Shown here: one piece after another, positions 17,742 through 27,123 of the stretch
Position numbering within the stretch: the first letter of the stretch is position 1
How the letters are laid out: every line of letters begins with the position of its first letter
Assembly (NCBI GenBank): GCA_937995345.1
Contig: CALKKS010000010.1
Location: forward strand, 24,777 to 88,776
Origin: an uncultured Collinsella sp.
Lineage (GTDB): Bacteria; Actinomycetota; Coriobacteriia; Coriobacteriales; Coriobacteriaceae
Length of the DNA stretch: 64,000 bases
Direction: 5' to 3'
Program-made: the position numbers and the translations under genes
Notes under the pieces: model-generated
The model's input: the letters and a program-made list of their open reading frames with translations, nothing else
Told to the model about the DNA's origin: nothing
Databases searched by the model: none

Positions 17742-18925
17742 TCAGCCCCCTCCAGGATGCTAATCAGTTGTGCGTCGCGCCAAAGTTCGTCCATGATCTT
17801 GGGCCAGAAACTCTGAAAACGCAGGTAGCTTGCGGCGTTTTGGCGGGCATAGGTCTTGGCCTCGTCAATACCATGACGCCAGATGCGCAGATACCCCTCG
17901 TGCTCGCGGGTAAACATGCTGCGAACCATGGCGGTCTTGCGCACGCGGTCGTCGAGCTCGCGCGAGATCCACGGACCCGGATAGGGCATGAGCGATGCGG
18001 CCGTAACCGGAATGAGCTCCTTTTGGTGCGCAGCGAACGTCAGCTTGGCCCGCTCGTAGTACCAACGGTACACGTCCTGCATAAAGCGCGGCGAGCGCTT
18101 CTCGGACTCGGGCGGCAGGTGGCGCACGGCCCACTCGTTATCGAACCACACGTCATAGCCGAACATGCGCATGTTAAACAGGTAGTCCAGATCCTCGCCG
18201 CGGGTGATAAACGGGTCGAAGGCCACACGCGTAAAGGCGCGGGCGTGCAGGGCCATCAGGCCGCCGCATACGTAATTGGAGCGCGAGATGCGGGTGCCCG
18301 AGAGCGCCTTTTTCATCCAGCGATTGAACTCGATACGCTTGGTCCACCAGCGATGGCAAATGCCCACTTTGTCCGTGGGAGCCAGCGGCGACCCGTCGCG
18401 ATCGTAAAAGTATCCGCTCTTGACTAAAATCGGCAGGCCCTGACGCGTCTGCTGGCCCAGCGCATAGGTCGCACGCTTCATAAAGTCGGCATCGATGACG
18501 GTCTCGTCGTCATCCAAAAACACAACCGCGTCGTGCCCCAGCACCGCCGCGCAGGCAAGACCCATGTTGCGGATGGCGCCGTAGCCGCGCAGGCTCACGC
18601 ACTCGCCCGAGCCTTTGGGCGCAATCTGTGCCACGCGGTCGGCAACACGCGAAGCCTGAGTATTAGTAACGACGGTGACCTTAAGTGTGGGATGCGCATT
18701 AACGATTTCGTGCACGCGATGGGATACGTCGGGTGTGGCAGAAACCGGACAGACCACCAAGAGAATGATGCGCGGAATGTCGCGCACCTGTTCGAGTGAA
18801 GTCAGGCAGCGATCGAGTTCCGGGTTGGCGGCATTGAGCGACGTCGAGTGATCGTAGGTGCCGGGAGCGTTTGCTTGGGTATCATCGCCCGCCCAATATG
18901 TTGGGATCACAACCGTGGCGTTCAT
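17738..18925 (-). CDS. Family 2 glycosyltransferase
   Basis: 395 residues, GT-A fold. The N-terminus TVVIPTYWAGDD binds the nucleotide; VVFLDDDETV holds the DxD metal site; RGEDLDYLFNMRMFG is the usual second acidic motif. No membrane segment is seen, so it is a cytosolic or peripheral enzyme. Acceptor and donor sugars are unknown. The start MNATVVIPTY was chosen because AAGGAGG precedes it and the fold begins there. It is coupled to a LytS kinase by a 4-bp overlap, an unusual partnership. Confidence 0.85.
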   Translation of the reverse strand: MNATVVIPTYWAGDDTQANAPGTYDHSTSLNAANPELDRCLTSLEQVRDIPRIILLVVCPVSATPDVSHRVHEIVNAHPTLKVTVVTNTQASRVADRVAQIAPKGSGECVSLRGYGAIRNMGLACAAVLGHDAVVFLDDDETVIDADFMKRATYALGQQTRQGLPILVKSGYFYDRDGSPLAPTDKVGICHRWWTKRIEFNRWMKKALSGTRISRSNYVCGGLMALHARAFTRVAFDPFITRGEDLDYLFNMRMFGYDVWFDNEWAVRHLPPESEKRSPRFMQDVYRWYYERAKLTFAAHQKELIPVTAASLMPYPGPWISRELDDRVRKTAMVRSMFTREHEGYLRIWRHGIDEAKTYARQNAASYLRFQSFWPKIMDELWRDAQLISILEGAE

Positions 18926-18947
18926 ACCTTTACCCTCCTTGCAACAC

Positions 18948-18983
18948 AAAAACGGGGCGCCGCCAAACACAGGCGACGCCCCG
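18948..18983 (-). terminator. Hairpin with T-run between MFS gene and glycosyltransferase
   Basis: A 12-bp stem (one G-T pair) followed on the minus strand by TTTTTG, ending 22 nt before the glycosyltransferase start and 124 nt past the MFS gene. Probably the MFS terminator; it would also act as an attenuator if the downstream promoter lies before it. Confidence 0.65.
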
Positions 18984-19107
18984 CGACCTAGCTGATTCCA
19001 TCATACCCACTTGGGCTAAACATTGCTCGGAAGTCAGAATGATTTATGCGGCTACTTCCAAAAGAGTACTGCAGATAGGCACAATTGCTGTACTGAGCCC
19101 GGTTGCC

Positions 19108-20358
19108 TTACGCCGCCGCCTGAGTCATGCGGGACAGGCGGACCAGCAGCATAAAGCCAACAACCAGCAGCACGCCAATGGAAAGGACGCCCAGCGACGG
19201 GTTGCCGGTCAGCGAGGTGACGACCGACACTAGAAAGGTGCCCATGACGCTTGCATAACGACCAAAGATATCGAAGAAGCCGTAGTACTCGTTGGATTTT
19301 TCCTTAGGGATAATGCGGCCAAAGTAGCTACGGCTGAGCGCCTGCACGCCGCCCTGGAACAGGCCGACCATAATGGCAAGCACCCAGAACTCAAAGGCGG
19401 TCTTTAGGAAGAACGCGGCAAAGAGCACGATGCCCATATAGGCGGCGACGGCCACCAAGATCATATTGAGTGTGCCCACGCGGCCGGCAAGCTTGCCATA
19501 GATAATGGCGGACGGAAAGGCCACGAACTGCGTGACGAGCAGCGCCAGCACCAGCTGGGTCGAATCGATGCCCAAGGCCGAACCGTAGCTGGTTGCCATG
19601 GAGATGACCGTGTGGACGCCATCGATATAGAAGAAGAAGGCGATCATGTAGACCAGCACGGTCTTATTGTGGGCGATCTCGCGCATGGTGTGTCCGACCT
19701 CGGAGAACACGCCGCCCACGATGTGGCCGATGGTGTCCTGGGGACCACGCTCGCGACCGTACTTTTGCTTATAGGTGCGAATGAGCGGCAGGGTAAAGAT
19801 AAGCCACCAGGCACCGGTGATGATAAACGACAGACGCGTTGCCAGCATGGTGGGGACGCCAAGAGCGGGGCCACCCATGATAAGCGCCAGGCAGATGATG
19901 AACGGCACGGTGGAACCGATGTAACCCCAGGCATAGCCCGAGCTGGACACGACGTCCATGCGCTCGTCGGTGGTAATGTCGGGCAGCATGGCGTCGTAGA
20001 ACGTCATAGAAGAGTTAAGGCCGATGGTGCACAGCACGTACACGGTCAAAAATGCCATGGCGGACATGGGGATGGCCTGCGCCAGGCAAAGAACCAGGCC
20101 CGTGAGGAAGAAGCCCAAGAAGAACTTGATCTTGTTGCCGGCGTAATCGGCAAGCGCACCCAGAATGGGCATGAGCATGGCAATGACCAGCGAGGCAATC
20201 GTCTGCGCGTTACCCCAAGCGACCACCAGGTCTGCCGAGGAAGCACCGGTATTGATGGCATTAAAGTAGATGGGCACCACCGAGGTATTGAGCAGCACGA
20301 GGGCCGAGTTGCCCACATCGTACATAACCCAGTTACGCTCGAGCTTGGTGTATTTCAT
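19108..20358 (-). CDS. MFS transporter of the UMF1/BtlA (Atg22-like) type
   Basis: 416 residues with about 12 membrane segments. The N-terminus LERNWVMYDVGNSALVL and the loop GALADYAGNKIKFF are typical of the UMF1 group; FGRIIPKEKSNEYYGFFD is the conserved late cytoplasmic loop. Substrates of this group are poorly known. The start is ATG preceded by GAAGGGG. Single gene. Confidence 0.88.
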   Translation of the reverse strand: MKYTKLERNWVMYDVGNSALVLLNTSVVPIYFNAINTGASSADLVVAWGNAQTIASLVIAMLMPILGALADYAGNKIKFFLGFFLTGLVLCLAQAIPMSAMAFLTVYVLCTIGLNSSMTFYDAMLPDITTDERMDVVSSSGYAWGYIGSTVPFIICLALIMGGPALGVPTMLATRLSFIITGAWWLIFTLPLIRTYKQKYGRERGPQDTIGHIVGGVFSEVGHTMREIAHNKTVLVYMIAFFFYIDGVHTVISMATSYGSALGIDSTQLVLALLVTQFVAFPSAIIYGKLAGRVGTLNMILVAVAAYMGIVLFAAFFLKTAFEFWVLAIMVGLFQGGVQALSRSYFGRIIPKEKSNEYYGFFDIFGRYASVMGTFLVSVVTSLTGNPSLGVLSIGVLLVVGFMLLVRLSRMTQAAA

Positions 20359-20494
20359 GGACAGGGCCCCTTCGTATTCGCCCGATATGCAGTTAGTTCA
20401 TCGTACCCCAATTGTCCAGAGGCGCCGGTAAGGATTCGGCAAAGGGGAACGCACGGGCATGCAAGTCGGCGGGACAGACCCGCATCCCAAACGC

Positions 20495-20561
20495 AGTTGC
20501 GGTGAAATAGTTCCTGTTTGGAAGCCTCGGAGGCCAAAACAGGAACTATTCCACCGCAACT
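20495..20561. repeat. Inverted repeat with about 27-bp arms
   Basis: Arms 20495-20521 and 20534-20561 are reverse complements apart from one mismatch and one single-base gap, around a 12-bp centre. It lies between two minus-strand genes and has no T-run. Confidence 0.8.
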
Positions 20562-20589
20562 TATTGGAAGGCGTGGACAAGTTGGCTTG

Positions 20590-21534
20590 CTATTCCTCGC
20601 GGTCGAACTCTTCGTCGGCGCCGAGCACGCGACCGCTGTAATTGACGTGGTTGGTCACGGCTTCCATATCGCCGGTCTCGATAAAGCGGGCGACCGTGCA
20701 CTCGTAATCGACCAGCGCGCGGTCAAAGACCTCGGGGAAACTCTCGGTCGAGACTTCATCGGTAAAGGGGTTCTTCCATGCCAAGTGGCCCAGGTTGCCG
20801 GTACGCTCGGGCAGCTCGGTCGTCACGCGGTGCGCAAGGCCGTCGAGCAGCGAATAATCGTGCACCAAGCCCTCGAGCAGGGCAATCGCGCGCGTCTTGG
20901 CCGAACCGGCCGGCTCGATAGTGCGGTAGAGCAGCTGCATGTCGGCTACGGCGCCGGCGTACTCCCCCGCCGGGATGTCGATACCGTACACGCGCCCGGC
21001 GACGTAGCTCATCAGCACGCCGGCAACGCGATTGATGCGGTCGGTAGTGACGATCTCGCCCGCCGGCGGATAATCCTCGACCGTTGCCCCATCGCGCTTG
21101 AGCTGCAGCATCAGCACGTCCAAGTCGCTTTCGAGCACGGCATGAACTTGGCTGCCCGAAGCCTCGAGCTCGGGATCGGACTCGACAATGCCAAACTGCT
21201 GCTCGTAGACAAAGGGATGGGCATTGCGATCGAGCACATAGTGCGAAAGCAGGCCCAGCGCAAACGCACGACCCAGGTTGGCATCGCGCGGCAGCAGGTG
21301 CGACACGCCATCGCGCAGACACGAGAACTGACGCGACATGCGCGAGCGGTGCATGACCTGCGCCAGCAGCGTGCAGTCGGAAACGCGCGGCGTCAGGATG
21401 TGGAAGAAAAACGGGTCGGGACCCTGGTTTCCCAGGATAAAGGCGATGCGCTCCTCGTCGGACGTAATAACGCCCTGAGGAAGACGGTCGATGCTTTCCT
21501 CGCCAAACAGATGATGCGTAATGAGCGCGGGCAT
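20590..21534 (-). CDS. Zinc-dependent phospholipase C-like protein
   Basis: 314 residues. His/Asp motifs of the S1-P1/phospholipase C fold are visible: ITHHLFGEES at the N-terminus, GNQGPDPFFF, and LLSHYVLDRNAHPFV. No signal peptide is present, so it is a cytosolic member of the family and its substrate is unknown; annotation as a phospholipase would be by fold only. The start MPALITHH follows AAAGGA at 5 nt. Confidence 0.75.
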   Translation of the reverse strand: MPALITHHLFGEESIDRLPQGVITSDEERIAFILGNQGPDPFFFHILTPRVSDCTLLAQVMHRSRMSRQFSCLRDGVSHLLPRDANLGRAFALGLLSHYVLDRNAHPFVYEQQFGIVESDPELEASGSQVHAVLESDLDVLMLQLKRDGATVEDYPPAGEIVTTDRINRVAGVLMSYVAGRVYGIDIPAGEYAGAVADMQLLYRTIEPAGSAKTRAIALLEGLVHDYSLLDGLAHRVTTELPERTGNLGHLAWKNPFTDEVSTESFPEVFDRALVDYECTVARFIETGDMEAVTNHVNYSGRVLGADEEFDREE

Positions 21535-21626
21535 ATTGTTCCTTTCGATTTCATTCGATGTCACCCATTATGCCCATCGCACGGTCACGCCAAACCTGCG
21601 GTGGCAAACGATGGCGTGCAGACCGC

Positions 21627-22361
21627 TTACGCAAGCCCCAGGTGCGCCTTAACCTCGGCAGCGCGACGGCGTGAAACGGGCACCGTCGAGCTCACACGGT
21701 CGAGCCTGAGCTCCATCAGGCCCGTGGAGCCGATCTCGACATTGTGCACGTCTTCCAAATTGACCAGATAGCTGCGGTGGACACGGATAAAGCCCTCGGA
21801 GGCCAAGCGACGCTCGAGTGAGGAAATCGACTCATTGATCAGATACGTCCCCTCGGCACAGACCGCATTGCAAAAGTCGGCGCGCGCCTCAAAGTAGCAG
21901 ACATCCGCCACGGGAATGAACACCTTTTTGCCCCCGCGATCCACCGTCAGGCGCAAGGGCTGGCGCGGAGCATGGACGACACGGCGAGCACCCAGGGCAG
22001 TCTCAATCTTGTCGAGCGCCTTTGACAGGCGGGCATCCTCGACCGGTTTGACGACGTAATCGACAGCGTCGAGGTTATAGGCATCGGCCGCATACTCGGC
22101 AAATGCCGTCACAAACACCACGACCGGCGGCGTCTTTAGGTTCTGCAGCGTCTCGGCAAGCTCAATTCCCGAGCGACCGGGCATGGTAATGTCTAAAAAC
22201 AGCACGTCGGGCTTGTTCGACAGAATTGACTCCACGGCTTCGGTGACATTGCCTGCCTCGGCAATCTGACCCACACGCGTATCCTTTTCCAACAGATAGC
22301 GTAGCTCAGCCCTAATAGGAGGCTCGTCATCAACCACCAAGATGTTCCAGCCTTCGGACAT
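21627..22361 (-). CDS. LytTR family response regulator (system 2)
   Basis: 244 residues. Receiver: VVDDEPPI, phospho-acceptor Asp in VLFLDITMPG, VTAFAEYA and YVVKPVED. LytTR domain at the C-terminus (FIRVHRSYLVNLEDV). It resembles the regulator at 15609 closely in layout, so the two systems may be paralogues. It follows its kinase by 37 bp. GAGGGGAAG precedes the ATG. Confidence 0.92.
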   Translation of the reverse strand: MSEGWNILVVDDEPPIRAELRYLLEKDTRVGQIAEAGNVTEAVESILSNKPDVLFLDITMPGRSGIELAETLQNLKTPPVVVFVTAFAEYAADAYNLDAVDYVVKPVEDARLSKALDKIETALGARRVVHAPRQPLRLTVDRGGKKVFIPVADVCYFEARADFCNAVCAEGTYLINESISSLERRLASEGFIRVHRSYLVNLEDVHNVEIGSTGLMELRLDRVSSTVPVSRRRAAEVKAHLGLA

Positions 22362-22398
22362 GTGCGCTTCCCCTCTTTTTTCTCAATCCAACCGCGTG

Positions 22399-23790
22399 CT
22401 ACACCGTCAGCGGCGCCGGCTCATGCGGCTCGCCGTTCAGCTCGACGATGACCTGCGTTCCCACGCCCTCCTGAGACTTCACGCGCATGCCAGAATCTTC
22501 TCCGTAAAAGAAATGGATGCGCTGAAGCACGTTGAAGAGCGCCAGGCCGCAACCTCGCTTGATGGAGCCGTCGGCGGTAATGCTCTCGGGCTCCTCTCGG
22601 CGATGCTGCTCAAACAGGTGCGCGCAGACTTCTTCGCTCATACCGATGCCGTCGTCTTCGACGATGATCTCCAAGCCGTCATCGGTCTCGAAAGCCCTAA
22701 CACGAATAGAAAGTGGCTCGGTCTCGCGCTGCGCATGCTTGATGCAGTTTTCGAGCAGCGGCTGCAAGATAAACGGCGGTACTAGGCTGTCGCGCACCTC
22801 AAAGTCGATGTCGACCGAGACGCGCAGACGGCCGTCGCCATACCGGGCCTGCATAAGATTGATATAACGAGTGCCCTGTTCCACCTCGTGCTCGAGCGTG
22901 GTGAGCGTATCGGAGTCAGAAAGCGTCTGACGATAGTAATTGGAAAAATCGATGAGCAGCGATCGCGCCTTGTCGGGCTCGGTTCGAACGAGCGACACGA
23001 TGGTGCTGATGGTATTGAATAGAAAATGCGGGTCGACCTGCGACTGCAGGGCGCGAAGCTCAACGCGGGCCGTGAGCTCGTCCTGACGCTCGAGCTCAAA
23101 GCTGGCGAGCTGCGTGGAAATGAGATCGGCAAAGCCCGAGGCCAACGCCGTCTGGCGCATATCGATGCTGCTCAGGCGGGGGTAATACAGCTCGAGCGTG
23201 CCCACGCAATGCCCGCGCACGGTTAGCGGCGCGACAATGCCGGCGCGCAGACGGGGAAAATAGCCGCCCGTCTCATTGGAGGCGTCGCGCGAAAATACAC
23301 TCTGTTCGCCGGACTCGATCACGTTGAGCGTGGTCTTGAGCACGACCGGGGTGCCGGCAGGGCACTTTGCCGAGTCCTCGCCCCAGCTTGCCAACACCTG
23401 TTTGCCATCGGTAAAGCAGATGGCAGAGGCGATGGTCTCGGACAGGATAATTTTAGAGGCGCCCAGGGCCGCTTCGGACGTAAGGCCGCGCGACGTATAG
23501 GCGAATATTTTTGATGCGATGGCAAGCGTACGGTCGGTTGCGCTCGACGTGAGGTCGTCGGGGACCACAAAGACATACGAGAAGAAAAAGCACAGCATAA
23601 CCAAGCCGGCAATAACGACAACACCCGGAACGGGATTGGGATTATCGGTTAAATCCCAGATAAGCAGCAGGATAAGCGCCGGAACGACAATACCGAGCAG
23701 GATGGCCTGAACCACATGCTGGGCCGTACGAAAGACCTTGGTAGAGTTGTAGCTCTTGCCCAGAATCAGCCTGTTTAAATCCACCGTCAT
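22399..23790 (-). CDS. LytS-type sensor histidine kinase (system 2)
   Basis: 463 residues from the chosen start. Two membrane segments (about 28-75), GAF-like region, phospho-acceptor block ALQSQVDPHFLFNTIS and ATPase motifs QPLLENCIKHA and EDDGIGMSEE. Same architecture as the kinase at 16398. The ATG at 23790 is almost touching GAGGGG; a GTG two codons later gives better spacing, so the exact start is uncertain. A 15-bp palindrome lies 56 bp upstream. Confidence 0.9.
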   Translation of the reverse strand: MTVDLNRLILGKSYNSTKVFRTAQHVVQAILLGIVVPALILLLIWDLTDNPNPVPGVVVIAGLVMLCFFFSYVFVVPDDLTSSATDRTLAIASKIFAYTSRGLTSEAALGASKIILSETIASAICFTDGKQVLASWGEDSAKCPAGTPVVLKTTLNVIESGEQSVFSRDASNETGGYFPRLRAGIVAPLTVRGHCVGTLELYYPRLSSIDMRQTALASGFADLISTQLASFELERQDELTARVELRALQSQVDPHFLFNTISTIVSLVRTEPDKARSLLIDFSNYYRQTLSDSDTLTTLEHEVEQGTRYINLMQARYGDGRLRVSVDIDFEVRDSLVPPFILQPLLENCIKHAQRETEPLSIRVRAFETDDGLEIIVEDDGIGMSEEVCAHLFEQHRREEPESITADGSIKRGCGLALFNVLQRIHFFYGEDSGMRVKSQEGVGTQVIVELNGEPHEPAPLTV

Positions 23791-23815
23791 CCCCTCTTGT
23801 CCGTAGCACCCATAG

Positions 23816-23843
23816 CAATAAAGAGGGCCGCAAGCGACCCTCT
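23816..23843 (-). terminator. Terminator after the amidohydrolase gene
   Basis: AGAGGG / CCCTCT with inner CGC/GCG pairing, followed on the minus strand by TTTATT. Confidence 0.65.
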
Positions 23844-23845
23844 CC

Positions 23846-23860
23846 ATTGCATTATGCAAT
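23846..23860. promoter_or_regulatory. Palindrome ATTGCATTATGCAAT
   Basis: A perfect 15-bp palindrome between the amidohydrolase stop and lytS of system 2. The half-site ATGCAA recurs in the inverted repeat at 43261. Candidate operator; alternatively part of an AT-rich promoter. Confidence 0.35.
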
Positions 23861-23901
23861 CAAAAACTGTGTTTTACATCAAGCCATCGACAAACGGTAT
23901 C

Positions 23902-25179
23902 TTAGGCGCTGTATTTGTTAGCCTCACCAAAAGTGCCAGCCTCGACGATCCAGCCGTCCTTCATGATGACGTCCATGTTGTCGGTGTTGAGCACGTGGAT
24001 GTCGGCGGCGACGTCACCGTTGACAACCAGCAGGTCGGCGCACTTGCCGGCCTCGATGGAACCGGTCTCGTCCTCGATGTGGCACATCTTGGCACCGTTG
24101 AGGGTGGCGCAGGTGATGGTCTCGACCGGAGTGAAGCCGATCTTGTCGACGAACTCGTACATCTCCTCGATGGAGCAGGTGCCGTACGGGGTGACGAAGG
24201 AGAAGGAGTCGGAGCCGATCGTCATGACGACGCCGCGCTTCTTGGCCTCGCGCAGGCAGTCGTAGTTGCGCTGCAGCTCCTTCTCGACCAGGGTGCCCTC
24301 GTACTTGTCGTGCAGCTCGGGGACGTAGACGGGCGGATAGGTGGCGTACCAGGTGGGCAGGAAGGCGATCGTCGGGGTGAAGAAGGTGCCCTGCTCGGCC
24401 ATGAGGTCCATGGTGCGCTCATCGATATCGAAGCCGTGAATCAGCTGCTCGCAACCAAAGCGAACGGAATCGTAGGCAGCGGCGTGGTTGTTGTAGCAGT
24501 GGCTCCACACGGGGATGCCGACCATCTTTGCCTCTTCGACCACGGCCTGGATCTCCTCGGAGCAATAATGCTGGTCGCGGCCGGAATCCCAGCGCCAGAT
24601 GCCGCCACCGGTAGCCCAGATCTTGATGGCATCGGGGTTCTCGCGCAGGCGACGACGGACGGCCTTGCGCAGATCCCAAGGACCATCGACCTGGTCGCCC
24701 CAGGGGTGGGATTCCTTGTTGAGCTCCTGGGTGCAGTGGTGGGAGTCGCCGTGACCGGCAACGCGGCAGAAGCCGAGGCCGGTGGCCAGAACGCGCGGGC
24801 CCTTAAAGACGCCCTTGTCGATGCAGTCACGGATCTGGATACCAAAGCGGCCGATCTCGCAGACGGTGGTGAGGCCGTGGGTGAGGCAGTCGTAGGCCTG
24901 CTTGACGGCGACGGCCTGCTTCTCGAGGAGCGGCTGCATAACCCAATCGGTGTCATCGTCGGTCAGGTTGCCCGAGAAGTGCAGGTGGGTGTCGATCAGG
25001 CCGGGAAGGACGGTCTTGCCGGCGGCATCGATAACCTCAACGCCCTCAGGAAGGTCCTGCATAGTGCCGGCGTACTCGATCTTGCCGTTGTCGTCGACGA
25101 GAACGAGGGAGTTCTCGACCGGCTCGGCACCGGTACCGTCGATGAGCTTGCCGCCAACGATTGCATACTTAGTGGACAT
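23902..25179 (-). CDS. Metal-dependent amidohydrolase
   Basis: 425 residues, imidazolonepropionase/prolidase-like branch of the amidohydrolase superfamily. Metal and catalytic residues are visible: the HxH motif in LIDTHLHFSG, a Lys in IKIWATGGG that could be carboxylated, His in VWSHCYNNH and in IHGFDID, and Asp in IGSDSFSF. Related enzymes cleave cyclic amides or Xaa-Pro-type dipeptides; the substrate is not defined here. AAGGAGG precedes the start. The next gene upstream is an APC permease, so uptake and hydrolysis of an amino acid derivative or dipeptide is a reasonable guess. Confidence 0.88.
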   Translation of the reverse strand: MSTKYAIVGGKLIDGTGAEPVENSLVLVDDNGKIEYAGTMQDLPEGVEVIDAAGKTVLPGLIDTHLHFSGNLTDDDTDWVMQPLLEKQAVAVKQAYDCLTHGLTTVCEIGRFGIQIRDCIDKGVFKGPRVLATGLGFCRVAGHGDSHHCTQELNKESHPWGDQVDGPWDLRKAVRRRLRENPDAIKIWATGGGIWRWDSGRDQHYCSEEIQAVVEEAKMVGIPVWSHCYNNHAAAYDSVRFGCEQLIHGFDIDERTMDLMAEQGTFFTPTIAFLPTWYATYPPVYVPELHDKYEGTLVEKELQRNYDCLREAKKRGVVMTIGSDSFSFVTPYGTCSIEEMYEFVDKIGFTPVETITCATLNGAKMCHIEDETGSIEAGKCADLLVVNGDVAADIHVLNTDNMDVIMKDGWIVEAGTFGEANKYSA

Positions 25180-25254
25180 GGTTCCTCCTTATGGATCCAT
25201 ATAGTGGGCGAGGCCGTGTTGGGTTAAGGCCTCACAAAGCTACCCAAGTGGTGC

Positions 25255-25297
25255 CGGGTTCGGTGCGCGGGAGAGAGGGTTCCGCGCACCCGATCCG
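25255..25297 (-). other. Hairpin between permease and amidohydrolase genes
   Basis: Imperfect 16-bp stem around GGTGCGCGG / CCGCGCACC, 14 nt past the permease stop. There is no T-run; it may protect the permease mRNA end or slow read-through into the amidohydrolase gene. Confidence 0.5.
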
Positions 25298-25310
25298 CCC
25301 CGGCTAGGCG

Positions 25311-26762
25311 TTACTTTTTGCGGGAATTGGTGAAAGCCATGAGGGCCAGGCCAATAGCCAGCCAGCCGATCACGATGCTCCACTCCACCATGTTGAGGGA
25401 GGCGGGAGAGAACGGGATCACGAGCAGGCCGATGATGACGGCACAGGCAGCAACAGCGAGACTGATGCCAAACTTGCCGCCAGGCACCTCGTAGGGACGA
25501 GGCAGGTCGGGCTCGGTAAAGCGCATGCGCAGGCAAGCGAGGGCGACCATGCCGCAGGAGAAGATGAAGGCGAGAGCCGACACGTTGGTCAGAGGGATGA
25601 GCATGTTCTTGCCCAGGAACGGACCGACGACGGTGATGACGGCCAGAACGACGCAGGCGAGCTTAGGAGCGCCGGAGCTGGGATCGACCTCGGCGAACTT
25701 CTCGGGCAGCTGGCCCTTACGGCCCATGGCGAGCATGATGCGGCTCGTGGCGCCGTAGAAGGAGTTCATCGGGCCCATGGGTCCAAGCGTGGCGATGACG
25801 AGCATGGCCAAGTACAGGAGCATGTTGATGCCCTTGAGGCAGGCGAGTGCGGGAACCGGGCTCTTAACGAACTCATGCCAGTCGAGGATGGTGCCGAACG
25901 AGTAGATGCAGACCATGTAGAAGCCGCCGGCGGCCAGCAGGGCCAGGGAGATGATCTTACCGAACTTGTTCCAGTTGAGGCCCTCGGCTGCTTCCTCAGC
26001 CTGCTGAGGAATGGTATCGAAGCCGGCGTAGAAGAACGGGGTCAGAACCAGGACCGACACGATGCCGGCGAACAGGCTGGTGCCCTCGGTAGCGGGCTTG
26101 CCGCCGCCAGCACCGGTGACCTGGGAGAACACGGGCATGGCGTGTTCCGGCGAACCGGTGAACAGCGAGACACCCATGGCGAGCAGCATGCCGCAGAGCA
26201 GAGCCTTAGTCAGGAAGGCCTGGAGCTTGGCGGCCGAGCTGGCACCACGGAAATTGAGGAAGATGACGTAGGCCGCAAAGCCGAGCGCGATCAGCGTCGG
26301 GAACAGGTAAACGTCGGCACCCAGGATGGTGTAGAGCTTGACGGCGCGCAGCCACTCAAGACCGGGCAGGCTGCCGAACATCTCGGACACGAGAGTCGAG
26401 ATGGCGATGGCCTCCCACGGGCACAGGATGCCGTTGCCCAGGGCCAGGAGCCAGCCGGTGATGTAGCTCAGCGTACGGCCAAAGCTACGATCGACATACT
26501 CGACGATGCCGCCCGAGATGGGGATAGCAGCCGTGAGCTCACCGAAAACAGCTCCGACGGGCACGAGGAAGATTGCACCCAAGAGGAATGCGATCATAGC
26601 GGGAACGGGACCGCCGCCCACGACCATCCAGTCGCCGACCTGCAGAACCCAACCGGTACCGATGATGGCACCGAAACCGATGGTGAAGAAGTTCCAGAGC
26701 GAAAGCGTTTTCTTCATGCCACCGTTACCTTCGACTGCAACTTCTGCGTTCTTGTCCGCCAT
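25311..26762 (-). CDS. APC family amino acid permease
   Basis: 483 residues with about 12 membrane segments. The N-terminal FFTIGFGAIIGTGWVLQVGD is the substrate-binding first helix of APC transporters (GxxIGTG). IPISGGIVEYVDRSFG and FYAGFDTIPQQAEEA are also typical. It imports an amino acid or amine; the specificity is unknown. The ATG follows AAGGAGGGG. Its leader carries two small hairpins. It is likely co-expressed with the amidohydrolase downstream. Confidence 0.9.
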   Translation of the reverse strand: MADKNAEVAVEGNGGMKKTLSLWNFFTIGFGAIIGTGWVLQVGDWMVVGGGPVPAMIAFLLGAIFLVPVGAVFGELTAAIPISGGIVEYVDRSFGRTLSYITGWLLALGNGILCPWEAIAISTLVSEMFGSLPGLEWLRAVKLYTILGADVYLFPTLIALGFAAYVIFLNFRGASSAAKLQAFLTKALLCGMLLAMGVSLFTGSPEHAMPVFSQVTGAGGGKPATEGTSLFAGIVSVLVLTPFFYAGFDTIPQQAEEAAEGLNWNKFGKIISLALLAAGGFYMVCIYSFGTILDWHEFVKSPVPALACLKGINMLLYLAMLVIATLGPMGPMNSFYGATSRIMLAMGRKGQLPEKFAEVDPSSGAPKLACVVLAVITVVGPFLGKNMLIPLTNVSALAFIFSCGMVALACLRMRFTEPDLPRPYEVPGGKFGISLAVAACAVIIGLLVIPFSPASLNMVEWSIVIGWLAIGLALMAFTNSRKK

Positions 26763-27123
26763 TGTTCCCCTCCTTTCCTTATTGACGCCTCTTTGGCGTC
26801 ACCCCTTGCGCGGTCTGTTTTGCCGCGCGCTTTTATTTCGTGGCTTTAAGATACGGCCTTGGCACAGCAGCGCCGCTTGTGGCTCGACCGAAGGCAGAAC
26901 TGTAAAACGAGCGGCGCCGTTTTTGGGACGAACGGCACGGTTTGCCGCTCATTGTTACCGCCCGTCCGACGGGCGTACGCTCATCGGACGCATAGAGAGA
27001 TGTTTTTGAGGCCGTGCGTTTTGCGCCTTTCGTACCGTTTACCGAGCTTTTGACGCGCAGACCCATTTGTTGCACATCTTTTTTGTAGGATAGACAGGTT
27101 ATACATGAGACAAGGCGGTACGA
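26763..27123. other. Divergent promoter region
   Basis: 361 bp between the minus-strand permease and the plus-strand peptidase. On the permease side are two GC-rich hairpins (GACGCC/GGCGTC near 26785-26805 and GCGCG-type near 26807-26830). Toward the peptidase gene TATACA at 27100 could be a -10 box, but no good -35 is seen. No gene. Confidence 0.45.

Noticed and set aside
23797..25227. A 476-codon plus-strand open frame opposite the amidohydrolase
   Set aside because: Antisense shadow; the minus strand encodes all metal-binding motifs of the amidohydrolase family.
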